The notes under the pieces are model-generated. The model was not told the DNA's origin. It saw nothing but the letters and a program-made list of their open reading frames with translations, and did not search any database. From the NCBI GenBank assembly GCA_002698425.1, contig NZXU01000049.1, positions 1 through 62,266 of the forward strand: 62,266 nucleotides of DNA. Reading direction: 5' to 3'. Position numbers and translations under genes: made by a program. How positions within the stretch are numbered: the stretch's first letter is position 1; each line of letters starts with the position of its first letter. Source of the stretch: Ahrensia sp. Lineage in GTDB: Bacteria > Pseudomonadota > Alphaproteobacteria > Rhizobiales > Rhizobiaceae. Below are positions 1-8,924 of this stretch, piece by piece.

Positions 1-309
1 GATCGGCGGATGCGGCGGCTCCTTCATCGGATCGCCATGCTTGTCGGTGATGCCCCAGCCGACCGGCAAACCGCCGACATTGTCGGCCTTCATGTCCTCG
101 CCGGTATAGACAGCCTTGACTCCCGGCTGCGCGAGCGCCTTCGAGACGTCTACCGAGTTCAGCTTCGCATGGGCATGCTCGGAGCGCAGAAATACGCCTG
201 CAAGCATGTTGGGGCGCTTGATATCGGCGACATAGGTGCCCTTGCCCCTGACGAAGCGGGCGTCTTCCTTGCGTTTCGGTGACGAGCCAATTCCAACAAC
301 TGCGTTCAT
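1..309 (-). CDS. Molybdopterin-binding large subunit of a CO/xanthine dehydrogenase-type hydroxylase (N-terminal 103 codons only)
   Basis: Only the N-terminus is in the window; the gene continues past base 1. The translated start has the family signature: a GIGSSPKRKEDARFVRG segment, then a Y-V-A-D-I motif, then RSEHAHAKL, as in the first domain of CoxL/aldehyde oxidase large subunits. Such subunits carry the molybdenum cofactor and hydroxylate aldehydes, CO or N-heterocycles. The ATG at 309-307 follows an AGGAG box that overlaps the stop of the iron-sulfur subunit gene, so the two are translationally linked. No medium (FAD) subunit is seen between the transporter and this gene; it could lie downstream, outside the window. 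The substrate cannot be told. Confidence 0.85.
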   Translation of the reverse strand, partial: MNAVVGIGSSPKRKEDARFVRGKGTYVADIKRPNMLAGVFLRSEHAHAKLNSVDVSKALAQPGVKAVYTGEDMKADNVGGLPVGWGITDKHGDPMKEPPHPPI

Positions 310-320
310 TGAAATCTCCT

Positions 321-794
321 TCAGGAAGCTGCTCGCATGGCGGCCGCGCCAGCGATGATGGACTTGACGATGTTCTGGTAGCCGGTGCAGCGGCAGATAT
401 TGCCTTCGAGCCACTCCCGGATCTCGGTTTCGCTGGGATCGGGATTGTGCTTCACGAGGTCGATGGCGCTCATCAGCATGCCGGGCGTGCAGAAGCCGCA
501 CTGGAGGCCATGGTTCTCGCGGAAGGCGGCCTGCATCGGGTGCAGGTCGGTGTCGCTTGTCGACAGGCCTTCGACGGTCCGCACCTCGCCGCCATCGGCG
601 GAGACCGCCAGCATCGTGCAGCTCTTCACGGAGTCGCCATTGACGTGGACGACGCATGCGCCGCACTGGCTGGTGTCGCAGCCCACATGCGTTCCGGTCA
701 GCGAAAGCTGTTCGCGGATGAGGTCGCTCAACAAGGTCGAAGGATCGACATCGACCGTAACCGGCTCATCGTTCAGCGAAAATGAGATTTGCAT
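321..794 (-). CDS. (2Fe-2S) small subunit of the CO/xanthine dehydrogenase-type hydroxylase
   Basis: 157 residues. All eight cluster ligands are present: C39, C44, C47 and C59 form the plant-ferredoxin-type site, and C99, C102, C134 and C136 form the second [2Fe-2S] site (CGFCTPG and CRCTGY motifs). It passes electrons from the molybdenum centre to a flavin or another acceptor. I chose ATG 794 rather than 815 because GGAGAG lies about 9 bases before it and the family begins near this point. Its stop overlaps the ribosome-binding site of the large subunit gene. Its start lies 17 bases beyond the stop of the ABC ATPase gene, so importer and hydroxylase are probably one transcript. Confidence 0.9.
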   Translation of the reverse strand: MQISFSLNDEPVTVDVDPSTLLSDLIREQLSLTGTHVGCDTSQCGACVVHVNGDSVKSCTMLAVSADGGEVRTVEGLSTSDTDLHPMQAAFRENHGLQCGFCTPGMLMSAIDLVKHNPDPSETEIREWLEGNICRCTGYQNIVKSIIAGAAAMRAAS

Positions 795-811
795 AGATTT
801 ACTCTCCAGTA

Positions 812-1930
812 TCAAGCGAGCAGGTGGGCATGATCGATCTGCCAGACGGCGAGCACGCGATCGCCGATTGACAGGGATTCCTCGAAAAAGCGGCGTTCGG
901 GCACATAGGCGACGAATTCCTCCTCGCCGGCTGCCTCCATCATGACCTTCACGAAAGTGCCCTGATATTCGACGCCGGTAATCGCGCCTTCGACACTCGT
1001 CGAACCGTCCGGCAGATCGCCGCCGCCGGCGCGGATCAGGTCGATGTCGTCGCGGCGAACCGCGATGTCGAGCTCCTGGCCGTCTTCGAGACGCTTGCCG
1101 TTCGCCAAAGGGATTTCGATATTGCTGTATGTGGCGCCGGCCATCGTCGCGCGGGTGGCGTTGATGTGGCTGACCTTGCCCGAAATCACGTTCTGGCCGC
1201 CGATGAACTCGGCGACATAGCGGTTCTTCGGCTCGGCATAGACCTCGCGGGCCGGGCCGGACTGGCGGATCTTGCCCTTGTCCATGACAACCACCATGTC
1301 GGCGAGCGCGATCGCCTCCATCTGGGTGTGGGTGACATGGATGAAGGTGATGCCGAGATCACGCTGCATGCGGCTCAGCTCGGCGCGCATCTTGATACGC
1401 AGATGTTCGTCGAGCGCCGAGAGCGGTTCGTCGAGCAGCAGGACGCGCGGTTCCGTGATCGCGGCGCGGGCGAGGGCGACACGCTGCTGCTGGCCGCCGG
1501 ACAATTGCGAGGGCAGGCGATTGGCGAATTCGGTCAGATGCACCTTCTCGATCATCGCGTCGGCCTTGGCGTTGCGCTCGGCCTTGGAGAGGCCGCGAAC
1601 GCGCAGCGCGAAGGCGATGTTGTCGCGGACGCTGAGATGCGGGAACAGTGCGTAGGACTGGAACATCATCGCCGTGCGGCGTTCCACCGGGTCGAGACCG
1701 ACGACATCCTCGCCGCCGATCAGGATTTCGCCATGGGTCGGATCCTCATGTCCGGCGATCATCCGCAGGATCGTGCTCTTGCCGCAGCCCGACGGGCCAA
1801 GCAGGCAGCAATAGGCGCCGTTGGGGATCTTGAGATTGATGCCGTCGACGGCGAAGGTTTCGCCATCATAGCTCTTGGTGACGCCAGCGAGCTCGATATC
1901 TCCGTTACCAGTTCCCACCTTAGTCTCCAT
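812..1930 (-). CDS. ABC transporter ATP-binding protein, PotA-like (polyamine/opine class)
   Basis: About 372 residues. Walker A is GPSGCGKST (residues 46-54), the signature is [14 protein letters not shown] and Walker B is [13 protein letters not shown]-terminal TOBE-type region follows ([13 protein letters not shown] onward), as in PotA. It would energise the two permeases encoded just upstream. A GTG at 1939 overlaps the permease stop and could be an alternative start; I chose the ATG at 1930. Neither has a strong Shine-Dalgarno sequence, so coupled translation from the permease is likely. The class imports polyamines, opines, thiamine or iron; the adjoining hydroxylase suggests a small organic substrate that is oxidised after uptake. 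Confidence 0.9.
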   Translation of the reverse strand: METKVGTGNGDIELAGVTKSYDGETFAVDGINLKIPNGAYCCLLGPSGCGKSTILRMIAGHEDPTHGEILIGGEDVVGLDPVERRTAMMFQSYALFPHLSVRDNIAFALRVRGLSKAERNAKADAMIEKVHLTEFANRLPSQLSGGQQQRVALARAAITEPRVLLLDEPLSALDEHLRIKMRAELSRMQRDLGITFIHVTHTQMEAIALADMVVVMDKGKIRQSGPAREVYAEPKNRYVAEFIGGQNVISGKVSHINATRATMAGATYSNIEIPLANGKRLEDGQELDIAVRRDDIDLIRAGGGDLPDGSTSVEGAITGVEYQGTFVKVMMEAAGEEEFVAYVPERRFFEESLSIGDRVLAVWQIDHAHLLA

Positions 1931-1931
1931 G

Positions 1932-2819
1932 TTATTCACTGATGTTCTTGCGGGCGGCGTTGCGCCGTTGCAGCAGGATGATCGATCCGAGGCTGACGCC
2001 GATGATCAGAAACGAGATGACCGTCGAGACCGTGCCGAGCGCGTAGAGCGCGGGCGAGGTGACGTTGAGCGTCATGCTCCAGATTTCGAGCGGCAGCGTG
2101 TTCTGGGCGCCCGCCGTCTGGAGCGTCCGGGCGAACTCGTCATAGGACAGGGTGAAGCCGAACAGCGCGACCGCGATAAGGCCTGGCGCGAGAACCGGCA
2201 GGATGACGAGACCGATGGTCTGGGCGCGCGAGGCACCGAGATCGCGGGCCGCTTCCTCCCAGTCGCCGTTCAATCGCGACATCACGGCGAACATGACGAG
2301 GATGCCGAAGGGCAGTGTCCATGACAGCTGCGCGCCAAGCGCGGAGGTGAACCAGTTCGTCGGAATGCCGGCCATGTCGAAGCCAAGACCTATGCCGATG
2401 CCGAGGACGAGGCCGGGCGCGACGAGGCTGCCGATCATCAGGTAGAAGACGATGGTGTCGCCCTTGAAGCGTCTCCGGAAGGCCATGCCCGCCATGAAGG
2501 AGAAAACCACCGTGATCACCGTCACCGCGATCGCCAGATAGATCGAGCGCGTGAAGGAACCGCTGACGTCTCCGGCGCGCGTCTGCATGATCAGTTCGTT
2601 GAACCAGTAGAGCGAGAAGCCCCGCATCGGGAAGACCAGCCCGCCGCGCAAGTCCTGGAAGGACAGGATGTAGATCGAGATCATCGGACCGTAGAGCGCG
2701 ATCACGTAGAAGGCGAAGAAAGCGGCGAGGACGTAGAAGGTCCAGGGGCGGTCCGAGGACTTGCGGCGCGCCCGGCGCTTGCCCCGCGCTGCGACATTTG
2801 CGTGCGCGACGTCGGTCAT
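1932..2819 (-). CDS. ABC transporter permease, PotC/YdcV-like
   Basis: 295 residues with a basic N-terminal tail (KRRARRKSSDRPW) and about six hydrophobic segments. The BPD-type EAA loop is EEAARDLGASRAQTIG, followed by LVILPVLAPGL, which contacts the ATPase. This is the second permease of a PotB/PotC pair. Its ATG overlaps the stop of the first permease by four bases (ATGA), and its own stop overlaps the ATPase start region, so the set is translationally coupled. Confidence 0.9.
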   Translation of the reverse strand: MTDVAHANVAARGKRRARRKSSDRPWTFYVLAAFFAFYVIALYGPMISIYILSFQDLRGGLVFPMRGFSLYWFNELIMQTRAGDVSGSFTRSIYLAIAVTVITVVFSFMAGMAFRRRFKGDTIVFYLMIGSLVAPGLVLGIGIGLGFDMAGIPTNWFTSALGAQLSWTLPFGILVMFAVMSRLNGDWEEAARDLGASRAQTIGLVILPVLAPGLIAVALFGFTLSYDEFARTLQTAGAQNTLPLEIWSMTLNVTSPALYALGTVSTVISFLIIGVSLGSIILLQRRNAARKNISE

Positions 2820-3679
2820 TGCGTAATCTCCTTGCGAATGTCGACGACGCGCAGGATCAGCGCCACCATGAGCATGACCAGGATTGTCAGGATGATCGCG
2901 CTGGCCGCGGCGCTCGGATATTGCAGCACACCGATATCCTCGTAGAAGGCGCCGACCACCGAGGCCGTACCGCCGCCGGACATGACCTTCACGACGAAGA
3001 AGTCACCCATGACGATGGAAACGACGAAGATGGCGCCGAGCGCGATGCCGCTCTTCGACATCGGCAGGATGATGTAGCGCATGATGTCGAACTTGCTGGC
3101 GCCGGCGTCGAGCGCGGCTTCGACCACGCGCTTGTCGATACGGGCCATGGAATTGAAGATCGGAACGATCATGAAGATCGTCAGCTGGTGGACATAGGCC
3201 ACGACCACGGCGAAATCGGAATAGAGCAGGAATTCCAGCGGCTCCTGGATGAAGCCCATTCCCATCAGCGCCTGGTTGATCAGCCCTTCTTTGCCGAGAA
3301 GCGGGATCCACGAAATCATCCGGATGATGTTCGAGGTCCAGAACGGCACCGTGCAAATCAGGAAGAGGCCCATGGCGAGCAGCTTGCTCCTGACATGGAA
3401 CACCAGGAAATAGGCGACCCAGAAGCCGATGAAGGCGGAGAAGATCAGCGTCAGAGCGGCGAATTTGATCGTTTCGAAATAAAGCCGGTAGGTGAGAGCC
3501 GACTTGAACACATAGGTGTAATTTTCGAGCGTGGGATCCATGAACATGCCGCCGAAACCGTCGGTCTGCATGATGCTCGCGGCGAGGACCACGAGGATCG
3601 GCACGATGAAGAACGGGATCATGATGGCAAGCAACGGCGTGACATTCAGCCACCCAACCGCGGTTCTGCTCAGTTTCAT
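2816..3679 (-). CDS. ABC transporter permease, PotB/YdcU-like
   Basis: 287 residues starting MKLSRTAVGWLN. It has about six membrane segments and an EAA loop VEAALDAGASKFDIMR followed by YIILPMSKSG. The reading frame stays open far upstream into the binding-protein gene, but that part has no hydrophobic or family character, so the ATG at 3679 is the real start. It lies after a strong hairpin that separates it from the binding-protein gene. It is the partner of the permease at 1932-2819. Confidence 0.9.
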   Translation of the reverse strand: MKLSRTAVGWLNVTPLLAIMIPFFIVPILVVLAASIMQTDGFGGMFMDPTLENYTYVFKSALTYRLYFETIKFAALTLIFSAFIGFWVAYFLVFHVRSKLLAMGLFLICTVPFWTSNIIRMISWIPLLGKEGLINQALMGMGFIQEPLEFLLYSDFAVVVAYVHQLTIFMIVPIFNSMARIDKRVVEAALDAGASKFDIMRYIILPMSKSGIALGAIFVVSIVMGDFFVVKVMSGGGTASVVGAFYEDIGVLQYPSAAASAIILTILVMLMVALILRVVDIRKEITQ

Positions 3680-3733
3680 GGACGAGGCTCCGGCATGACT
3701 TGGTACTGCTTCTTGCTTCTCCTGGGCCCGGAT

Positions 3734-3769
3734 TGCCCGGCCCCGCACTGTGACAGCGGCGGGGCCGGG
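3734..3769. terminator. Strong GC hairpin between binding-protein and permease genes
   Basis: The 12-base arms GCCCGGCCCCGC and GCGGGGCCGGGC pair perfectly around a 12-base loop. It lies 21 bases after the binding-protein stop (minus-strand direction) and before the first permease. There is no clear U-tract, so it more likely acts as a partial terminator or as a 3' stabiliser that keeps binding-protein mRNA more abundant than permease mRNA. This is common for ABC importers; here it is inferred. Confidence 0.6.
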
Positions 3770-3789
3770 CCCTCCGGGAGCAACCGGGA

Positions 3790-5097
3790 TCAGGCGACCT
3801 TGAAGTCGTTCCAGCGCTTGTTCATGTAAGCCGCTTCGTCCATCAGCGTGTTCCAGCAGGAGATGTTGGTCACGCGCTCGACGAAGGAGCCGCCGTCCCG
3901 CTTGGTGCCCGCGGGTTCCATCGGGACGCCATAGGGGTCGGTGATCGCCTCGGGAGCGGGCTGGCCCTCGTACCAGTAGGCCCATTCCGTGTCGGTCATG
4001 TGCTTCTTGGCGGTCGAGGGGACCGGGCTGTAGTAGCCGTAGCGGGACACGAAGGCGCCCTGCCAGCCCTCGAGATACCAGTTGATGTATTCGTAGGCGG
4101 CGTCGAGCTTCTTGCCTTCGAGGTGGTTCATCAGGCCCATGCCGTTGCACCAGCCGCGATAGCCTTCCTTGCCGTTCTTCTTGTTGACCGGCGCGTAGAT
4201 GCACGGGATTTCCTTGGTGCGGACCGCGGCGACGGCCGGAGACCACATGGACTGGATGACGACTTCGCCGGCGGCCATGAGCTGGACCGACTGGTCGAAG
4301 GTCGTCCAGGTGGCGCGGAAGTGGCCGTCACGCTTGAGCTCGATGAGCTTGTCGATCGTCTTGTCGATCTCCTCGCGGGTCATGTTGCCCTTGTCGCCAT
4401 ATTCGACGATGCCGGCGCTTTCCATGCACAGCGCGGCGTCCATGATGCCGATAGCCGGTACGTCGAGGATGGCGGCCTTGCCCTTGTATTTCGGATCGAT
4501 GAGGTCCTTCCACTCGGTGACCGGATGGTCGACGAGATCGGGCCGGTAGCCGATGGAGTCGGCGTTGTAGACCTGCGGCACGTTGGTCAGCCAGTCGGCG
4601 ACGCCGTCGTGAAGCTCGGTGGAGTCCTTCTTTTCGAGATAGAGCGCGGCGTAGGGCGAGATGCCCTGATCGGCGATCTTGACGCCGTCCAGTTCACCTT
4701 TGGTGAAAATCGGCAGGAAGTTGTCGAACTGCTTGATGCGCTTCGCCTCGATGCCCTGGATGACGCCGCGCTTGGCGGCGAGCTTGGCCTGCCAGCCTTC
4801 CAGGTCGCAGATATCGACCGTGTTGGGCTGGGTGATGAAGCGGTTGATCGAGGCGGAGGTGTCGAGATTCTGCATCGTCACCTTGAAGCCGAGATCCTTG
4901 GCGGCCTGGTCTCCGATCGCCTTCACGACCGAATAGGACACGCCGACATGGCGCAATTCGATGTCCTTGATTTCCTGTGCCCAGATTGTCGGGAATCCGG
5001 TGATCGCCCCCGAGCCGGCCGCGGCGCCCGCCGCAGCTGCACCGGCCTTGAGAAAGCCTCGTCTGGAGATGTTCGATTTCTTCGTGGATTTGGTCAT
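3790..5097 (-). CDS. ABC transporter substrate-binding protein (PotD/extracellular family 1), Tat-exported
   Basis: 435 residues. The N-terminus has a twin-arginine signal (SRRGFLKAGAAAAGAAAG, residues 11-28) followed by a cleavage region near WAQEI, so it should be exported folded. The rest is a family-1 periplasmic binding protein of the spermidine/putrescine class, with late motifs such as YINWYLEGWQG and WAYWYEGQPAPEAI. It is the first gene of the importer-hydroxylase transcript and delivers the substrate to the two permeases. The ligand cannot be assigned from sequence. Confidence 0.9.
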   Translation of the reverse strand: MTKSTKKSNISRRGFLKAGAAAAGAAAGSGAITGFPTIWAQEIKDIELRHVGVSYSVVKAIGDQAAKDLGFKVTMQNLDTSASINRFITQPNTVDICDLEGWQAKLAAKRGVIQGIEAKRIKQFDNFLPIFTKGELDGVKIADQGISPYAALYLEKKDSTELHDGVADWLTNVPQVYNADSIGYRPDLVDHPVTEWKDLIDPKYKGKAAILDVPAIGIMDAALCMESAGIVEYGDKGNMTREEIDKTIDKLIELKRDGHFRATWTTFDQSVQLMAAGEVVIQSMWSPAVAAVRTKEIPCIYAPVNKKNGKEGYRGWCNGMGLMNHLEGKKLDAAYEYINWYLEGWQGAFVSRYGYYSPVPSTAKKHMTDTEWAYWYEGQPAPEAITDPYGVPMEPAGTKRDGGSFVERVTNISCWNTLMDEAAYMNKRWNDFKVA

Positions 5098-5421
5098 TCG
5101 TCAGATCTTCCCTGCTTGAATAACGAGCGGCATCTTGCGCCCTGCCACAGCGATTAGATGAATTTTCCGGATCGAAACAAAATCAGAAATCGAAATCCCA
5201 ACCATAAGAAACGCATATACGCCGATCATTTCATCGTGCGCTGCACAAAATTCGCGCAATTCAACCGGTGGTTATGGGTTTTTGTCCGATCCATAGACAG
5301 CGATCCGGTCGCCTTGCCTGATTTGGGGTCAGGACGGCGATTGGAAAAATTTTCCAATACGTAGAAATTGGGGGCGTGCCGTTAGGAAATGTCGGCCGGT
5401 TCGCCGCGAGGGAATAATCGC
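5098..5421. promoter_or_regulatory. Promoter region of the importer-hydroxylase operon, with a 19-bp perfect palindrome
   Basis: This AT-richer gap separates the LysR gene from the operon it probably controls. Bases 5340-5358 read ATTGGAAAAATTTTCCAAT, a perfect 9-1-9 palindrome, about 245 bases before the binding-protein start and just after the LysR stop. It could be a regulator site or a short hairpin ending the LysR transcript. A 68-codon open frame at 5158-5364 on the plus strand has no family character and is not called. Confidence 0.45.
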
Positions 5422-6354
5422 TTACCCGGCCGTTTGCGTCGCCGGGTCGAGGGGGCGGGGCGGCCGCGGAATACTGCGCAGATCGGCGCCCTGATCGAGC
5501 TGCTGAAGATAATGCGCGAGATAGTCGTGCAGTGCGTTGGCCGCCGGGGATTTCGTGCCGGGGGCCTTGTAAAGAAGCAGGTCCACTTTCGGCAGAGCAG
5601 GGAAATCGGCCCCGCGAACGACCTCCCGCATGCCCGGCACGAGTGCGCTGCGGCCAAGCACCGTGACCGCCATGCCGGAAAATACCGCGGCCTGCAGCCC
5701 GCTGACGCTTTCGCTGACGCAAGCGATGCGCCAGGGATGCCGCGCGGCCTCCAGGCACTCGATGGCGTGATCGCGATAGATGTTTCCGGGCGGCAACAGG
5801 GCGAGTGGCACCGGTGTCTCGGTGTGTGCGGTGGAGTTGTCGCCGGTCATCCAGATCAATTGTTCCTGGCGAACGACGCGGCCACCGGAGAAATCATTCA
5901 TCCGGGTGACAAGCGCGAGATCCACTTCGCCGCGATGGACAAGACGCACCAGCGGCGTCGACAGCGAGCACTGAAGCTGCACCTGGACGCGCGGGAAGGC
6001 CTGCTTGAACAGGCCGAGGATCGACGGCAGGAGGAAAGACGCATAGAGGTCCGGCGTGCCGAGAACCACCTGGCCTTCCACGTCCGGCGATTCCAGTCTC
6101 GACAGCAATTCGTCATGCAGGCGCAGGATGGAGTTCGCGTATGTCAGGACAAGCTCGCCGTCGGGCGTAAGCACCATCTTGCGGCCTTCGCTGCGAAACA
6201 GGTTGAACCCGCAAATGCTTTCCAGGCGCTGCAATTGAAGCGTTATGGCCGGCTGTGTCCGGCCAAGCCGCCGCGCGCTTTCCGTTATGTTCCCCGTTTC
6301 CGAAACGCTTTGCAGCGTTCGCAGGATCCGGATGTCCAAACTCAGGCTGTTCAT
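5422..6354 (-). CDS. LysR-family transcriptional regulator
   Basis: 310 residues. The winged helix-turn-helix is at about residues 8-65 (LQSVSETGNITESARRLG then TQPAITLQLQRLE), followed by the LysR substrate-binding domain (about 95-295; VQLQCSLSTPLVRLVHRGEVDLALV is typical but quoted only in part: GEVDLALV). It is encoded upstream of, and in the same direction as, the importer-hydroxylase operon, not divergently as is usual. Its likely target is that operon, with the accumulated substrate as co-inducer. It could instead act on the pyridoxine oxidase gene upstream; this is undecided. Confidence 0.9.
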   Translation of the reverse strand: MNSLSLDIRILRTLQSVSETGNITESARRLGRTQPAITLQLQRLESICGFNLFRSEGRKMVLTPDGELVLTYANSILRLHDELLSRLESPDVEGQVVLGTPDLYASFLLPSILGLFKQAFPRVQVQLQCSLSTPLVRLVHRGEVDLALVTRMNDFSGGRVVRQEQLIWMTGDNSTAHTETPVPLALLPPGNIYRDHAIECLEAARHPWRIACVSESVSGLQAAVFSGMAVTVLGRSALVPGMREVVRGADFPALPKVDLLLYKAPGTKSPAANALHDYLAHYLQQLDQGADLRSIPRPPRPLDPATQTAG

Positions 6355-6546
6355 GGGCGCGGATGCGATCCCGTTATTGTCGATCGGTCGTTGGTAAGGC
6401 GAAGCAACGGACGTGCCATGTGGGCAAACCTGTCGCGGCGTGGCTTTCAGCCCGCAAAAGCGAACAAAAAAACGTCAGGCAAGGCCGGTGCTGACCATTT
6501 CTGAGGCGGAGCGCCGACAGCGTGCGAGCGCCGGCGCCGCCGCACA

Positions 6547-8103
6547 TCAGTCAACCGTCGCCATCGATCGGGCGAAGGTCTCGGCGATCGCCAGGACGGC
6601 GGCGTGAATAGGCCCTGCTGTCAGGCTGGGAATGACCGAAGCATCGACGACATAGAGATTGTCGAGCGACTTGAGCCGGAGATCCGGATCGACGACCGCG
6701 CTGTCGTCCTTTCCCATCCGGCAGGTGCCGCAGGGGTGGTGATGGGTAATGACGGCGTTCGCGATGAATTCGTCGATCTCGGCAGTGCTGTTCAAAGGGC
6801 CCGGCTGCAGTTCGCGATCCCGCCACTCCGAGAGTTCGTCCCTGTGTCCAATCGTCCTCGCCGCCTCGAGCGCCTTGCGAAACAGATCTCGGTCGCCCCC
6901 GGTTTGAAGATAGGCCGGGTCGATGATCAAGCGATCCGCGAGGTCCGGACCGCTGATCTGCAGTCGGCCACGGCTCGTTGGATGGGTGACCCCGAACAGG
7001 AACGAGTAGGCCGTTCCGGCATCCGGGGCCGTAAACCGCTCGGACATGATTGGCGCGACACCGCAGCCGACGACGATCTCCGGTTGCCCGGTCGCGGTAA
7101 AGTCGTCCGCGCGCATATAGGCCATGGACTCGGAGTGCTGGAGCTTCGAGGGAGGAAGGTGTTTGCGGGTCGCATAGACATTGCCCGCGCCGAGCAGGTG
7201 GTCCTGCAGATTGCGACCGATATCGGGCGTGTCGATCAGACACGCGACCCCCGCGGCGCCGAGCGTGTCTCGCGGCCCGATTCCCGAGCGCATGAGCAAT
7301 GCGGGACTTTCCAGTGAGCCCGCACACAACACGATCTTGTCGGCGTGAATGTCGATCGCTCCATCGCGCCCGACGACCTCAACGCTCTGCGCCTTGCAGC
7401 CATTCAGGACGATACGTCGGGCTCGCGAGCCGGTCAGGATTTCGAGATTGCCGCGGGCCCGGACCTCGGGCGTCAGCCAGGCGTCCGCAACCGTCACGCG
7501 CCGCCCGTCGCGGATATTCAGGGAGTTCGGGGTGACGCCGATCATCTCGCCGTCATTGTGGCCGTCGAGGCGCGCGAGGCCGAGCGCAGCGCCCGCTTCG
7601 ATGAAGGCGCGCGCGAGCGGGCTCACTTCCTCGTTCGGCCGGTAAATCGGCAACGGGCCGGAATCGGGATCGGAGCCGTCGCTGGCGGGCGATCGATCCT
7701 CGATTGCCCGGAACACGGGCTGCAGTTCGTTCCAGCTCCAACGGGTATCGCCGGTCGCATCCACCCAGGCCTCGTAGTCCCGGGGGTGGCCGCGCATATA
7801 ACCCATCGCATGCAGGCAGCTCGATCCGCCCATCAAGCGGCCGCGCGCCCAGTGGTGCACCCGGCCGGCCGTGCCGGATTGCGGTTCCGTCGTGTAATCC
7901 CAGTCGTAGCTGCGGCCCTGAAGAGCGGGCCAGGCTGCGGGGTTCCAGATATCGGGATCGCTCTCGTCCTCGCCGGCTTCGACCAGAAGGATTTTCCGGG
8001 CCGGGTCTTCACTCAGTCGCGCCGCCAACAAGGCTCCGGCGGACCCGCCCCCGATAATAACGATATCGGCGGTCAACCCCGCTTCACGATCAGCCACGCT
8101 CAT
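6547..8103 (-). CDS. Pyridoxine 4-oxidase (GMC-family flavoenzyme)
   Basis: 518 residues. It oxidises pyridoxine to pyridoxal with O2, the entry step of vitamin B6 degradation. The N-terminal FAD motif is IVIIGGGSAGALLAARLSE, followed by LLVEAG. The C-terminal active site has HHHPCGT, giving H454 and H456, and GPIHAA, giving P498. From memory these align at a constant offset of six with His460, His462 and Pro504 of the M. loti enzyme, and this is the main reason to name it over a generic choline dehydrogenase. AAGGA precedes ATG 8103. It is followed upstream by the GntR gene in the same direction, and the rest of the pathway diverges from there. Confidence 0.85.
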   Translation of the reverse strand: MSVADREAGLTADIVIIGGGSAGALLAARLSEDPARKILLVEAGEDESDPDIWNPAAWPALQGRSYDWDYTTEPQSGTAGRVHHWARGRLMGGSSCLHAMGYMRGHPRDYEAWVDATGDTRWSWNELQPVFRAIEDRSPASDGSDPDSGPLPIYRPNEEVSPLARAFIEAGAALGLARLDGHNDGEMIGVTPNSLNIRDGRRVTVADAWLTPEVRARGNLEILTGSRARRIVLNGCKAQSVEVVGRDGAIDIHADKIVLCAGSLESPALLMRSGIGPRDTLGAAGVACLIDTPDIGRNLQDHLLGAGNVYATRKHLPPSKLQHSESMAYMRADDFTATGQPEIVVGCGVAPIMSERFTAPDAGTAYSFLFGVTHPTSRGRLQISGPDLADRLIIDPAYLQTGGDRDLFRKALEAARTIGHRDELSEWRDRELQPGPLNSTAEIDEFIANAVITHHHPCGTCRMGKDDSAVVDPDLRLKSLDNLYVVDASVIPSLTAGPIHAAVLAIAETFARSMATVD

Positions 8104-8252
8104 TGTCGATCCTTTTTGGGTTTTCTGCCCGGAGTTGCGGAATTCCGGAGGGTTGCCAATGGCAGCCGCGATTGACCATCGTGGCTTCGAAAGGGCCTCG
8201 ATTCCGGAATGTCATCATGATTTCCTGCGGGTTGAGGCGTCGCCGTGGACGG

Positions 8253-8924
8253 TCAGTTCGTGGTGTCCATGGACTCTTTCGCCGCCGACTTCGCCTTCAG
8301 GATGTGTTTCTTCGAGGCTTTGCGGGCGGCCTTCTCGTCGCCCGCTGCGATCGCCTCGTAGATTTCCGTCATTTCCGCCAGGCTGCCTTGTGCTCTGCCT
8401 TCCAGCGACATCGATCGCGCTCTGAAAAAGCTGATCCGGGCGACAAGGCCACGGTGGATTTCCTCCAGAATCGGATTTCCGCAATTGGCGAGAATGATCG
8501 AATAGAAGTCCGCGGCGGTCGTGACGCGGGCGAGGCTGTCATTGCTGGATGCCGCGTCCGCGAACGCGGAAAGAGACTTTTCGAGTTCTTGCAACTGGTC
8601 TTTCGTAATCCGTTGCGAACACCGGCCCACTGCCTCGACTTCCAGCAGTTCGCGGACCTCGTAGATGGCGGTGATATCTTCCCAGGTGAGGGCTGGTATC
8701 GACGGCCCCCGGTTCGGCACGATGTCCACCAGCCGTTCCGCGGCGAGACTGCGTAATGCTTCGCGCAGGGAAGGGCGGCTGATGCCAAGCTGCAGGCACA
8801 ACTGGCTTTCGATCAGCCGGCTGCCGGGTGCGAAGACGCCGGATAAAATCGCCAGCCGCAACTTGTCGACAGTCTCCTGCTGCACCGTTCGCGGCAGCAC
8901 TCTAAGGTTCAGATCTGGCGGCAT
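8253..8924 (-). CDS. GntR/FCD-family regulator, probable repressor of vitamin B6 degradation
   Basis: 223 residues. The winged helix is at about residues 12-75 (LIESQLCLQLGISRPSLREA, then LRSLAAERLVD). The FCD ligand domain follows, beginning YEVRELLEVEAVG. In M. loti a GntR repressor (mll6786, from memory) lies next to pyridoxine 4-oxidase and AAMS hydrolase genes, the same neighbourhood as here. It is divergent from the catabolic operon starting at 9109 and would act on the shared gap 8925-9108. The effector is probably a pathway intermediate; this is inferred. Confidence 0.85.
   Translation of the reverse strand: MPPDLNLRVLPRTVQQETVDKLRLAILSGVFAPGSRLIESQLCLQLGISRPSLREALRSLAAERLVDIVPNRGPSIPALTWEDITAIYEVRELLEVEAVGRCSQRITKDQLQELEKSLSAFADAASSNDSLARVTTAADFYSIILANCGNPILEEIHRGLVARISFFRARSMSLEGRAQGSLAEMTEIYEAIAAGDEKAARKASKKHILKAKSAAKESMDTTN

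Noticed and set aside
2798..3829. 343-codon open frame on the plus strand
   Set aside because: It is antisense to the two ABC permeases and is low-complexity, charged sequence.
5158..5364. 68-codon open frame in the AT-richer gap
   Set aside because: No ribosome-binding site or family features, and it overlaps the 19-bp palindrome; treated as regulatory DNA.
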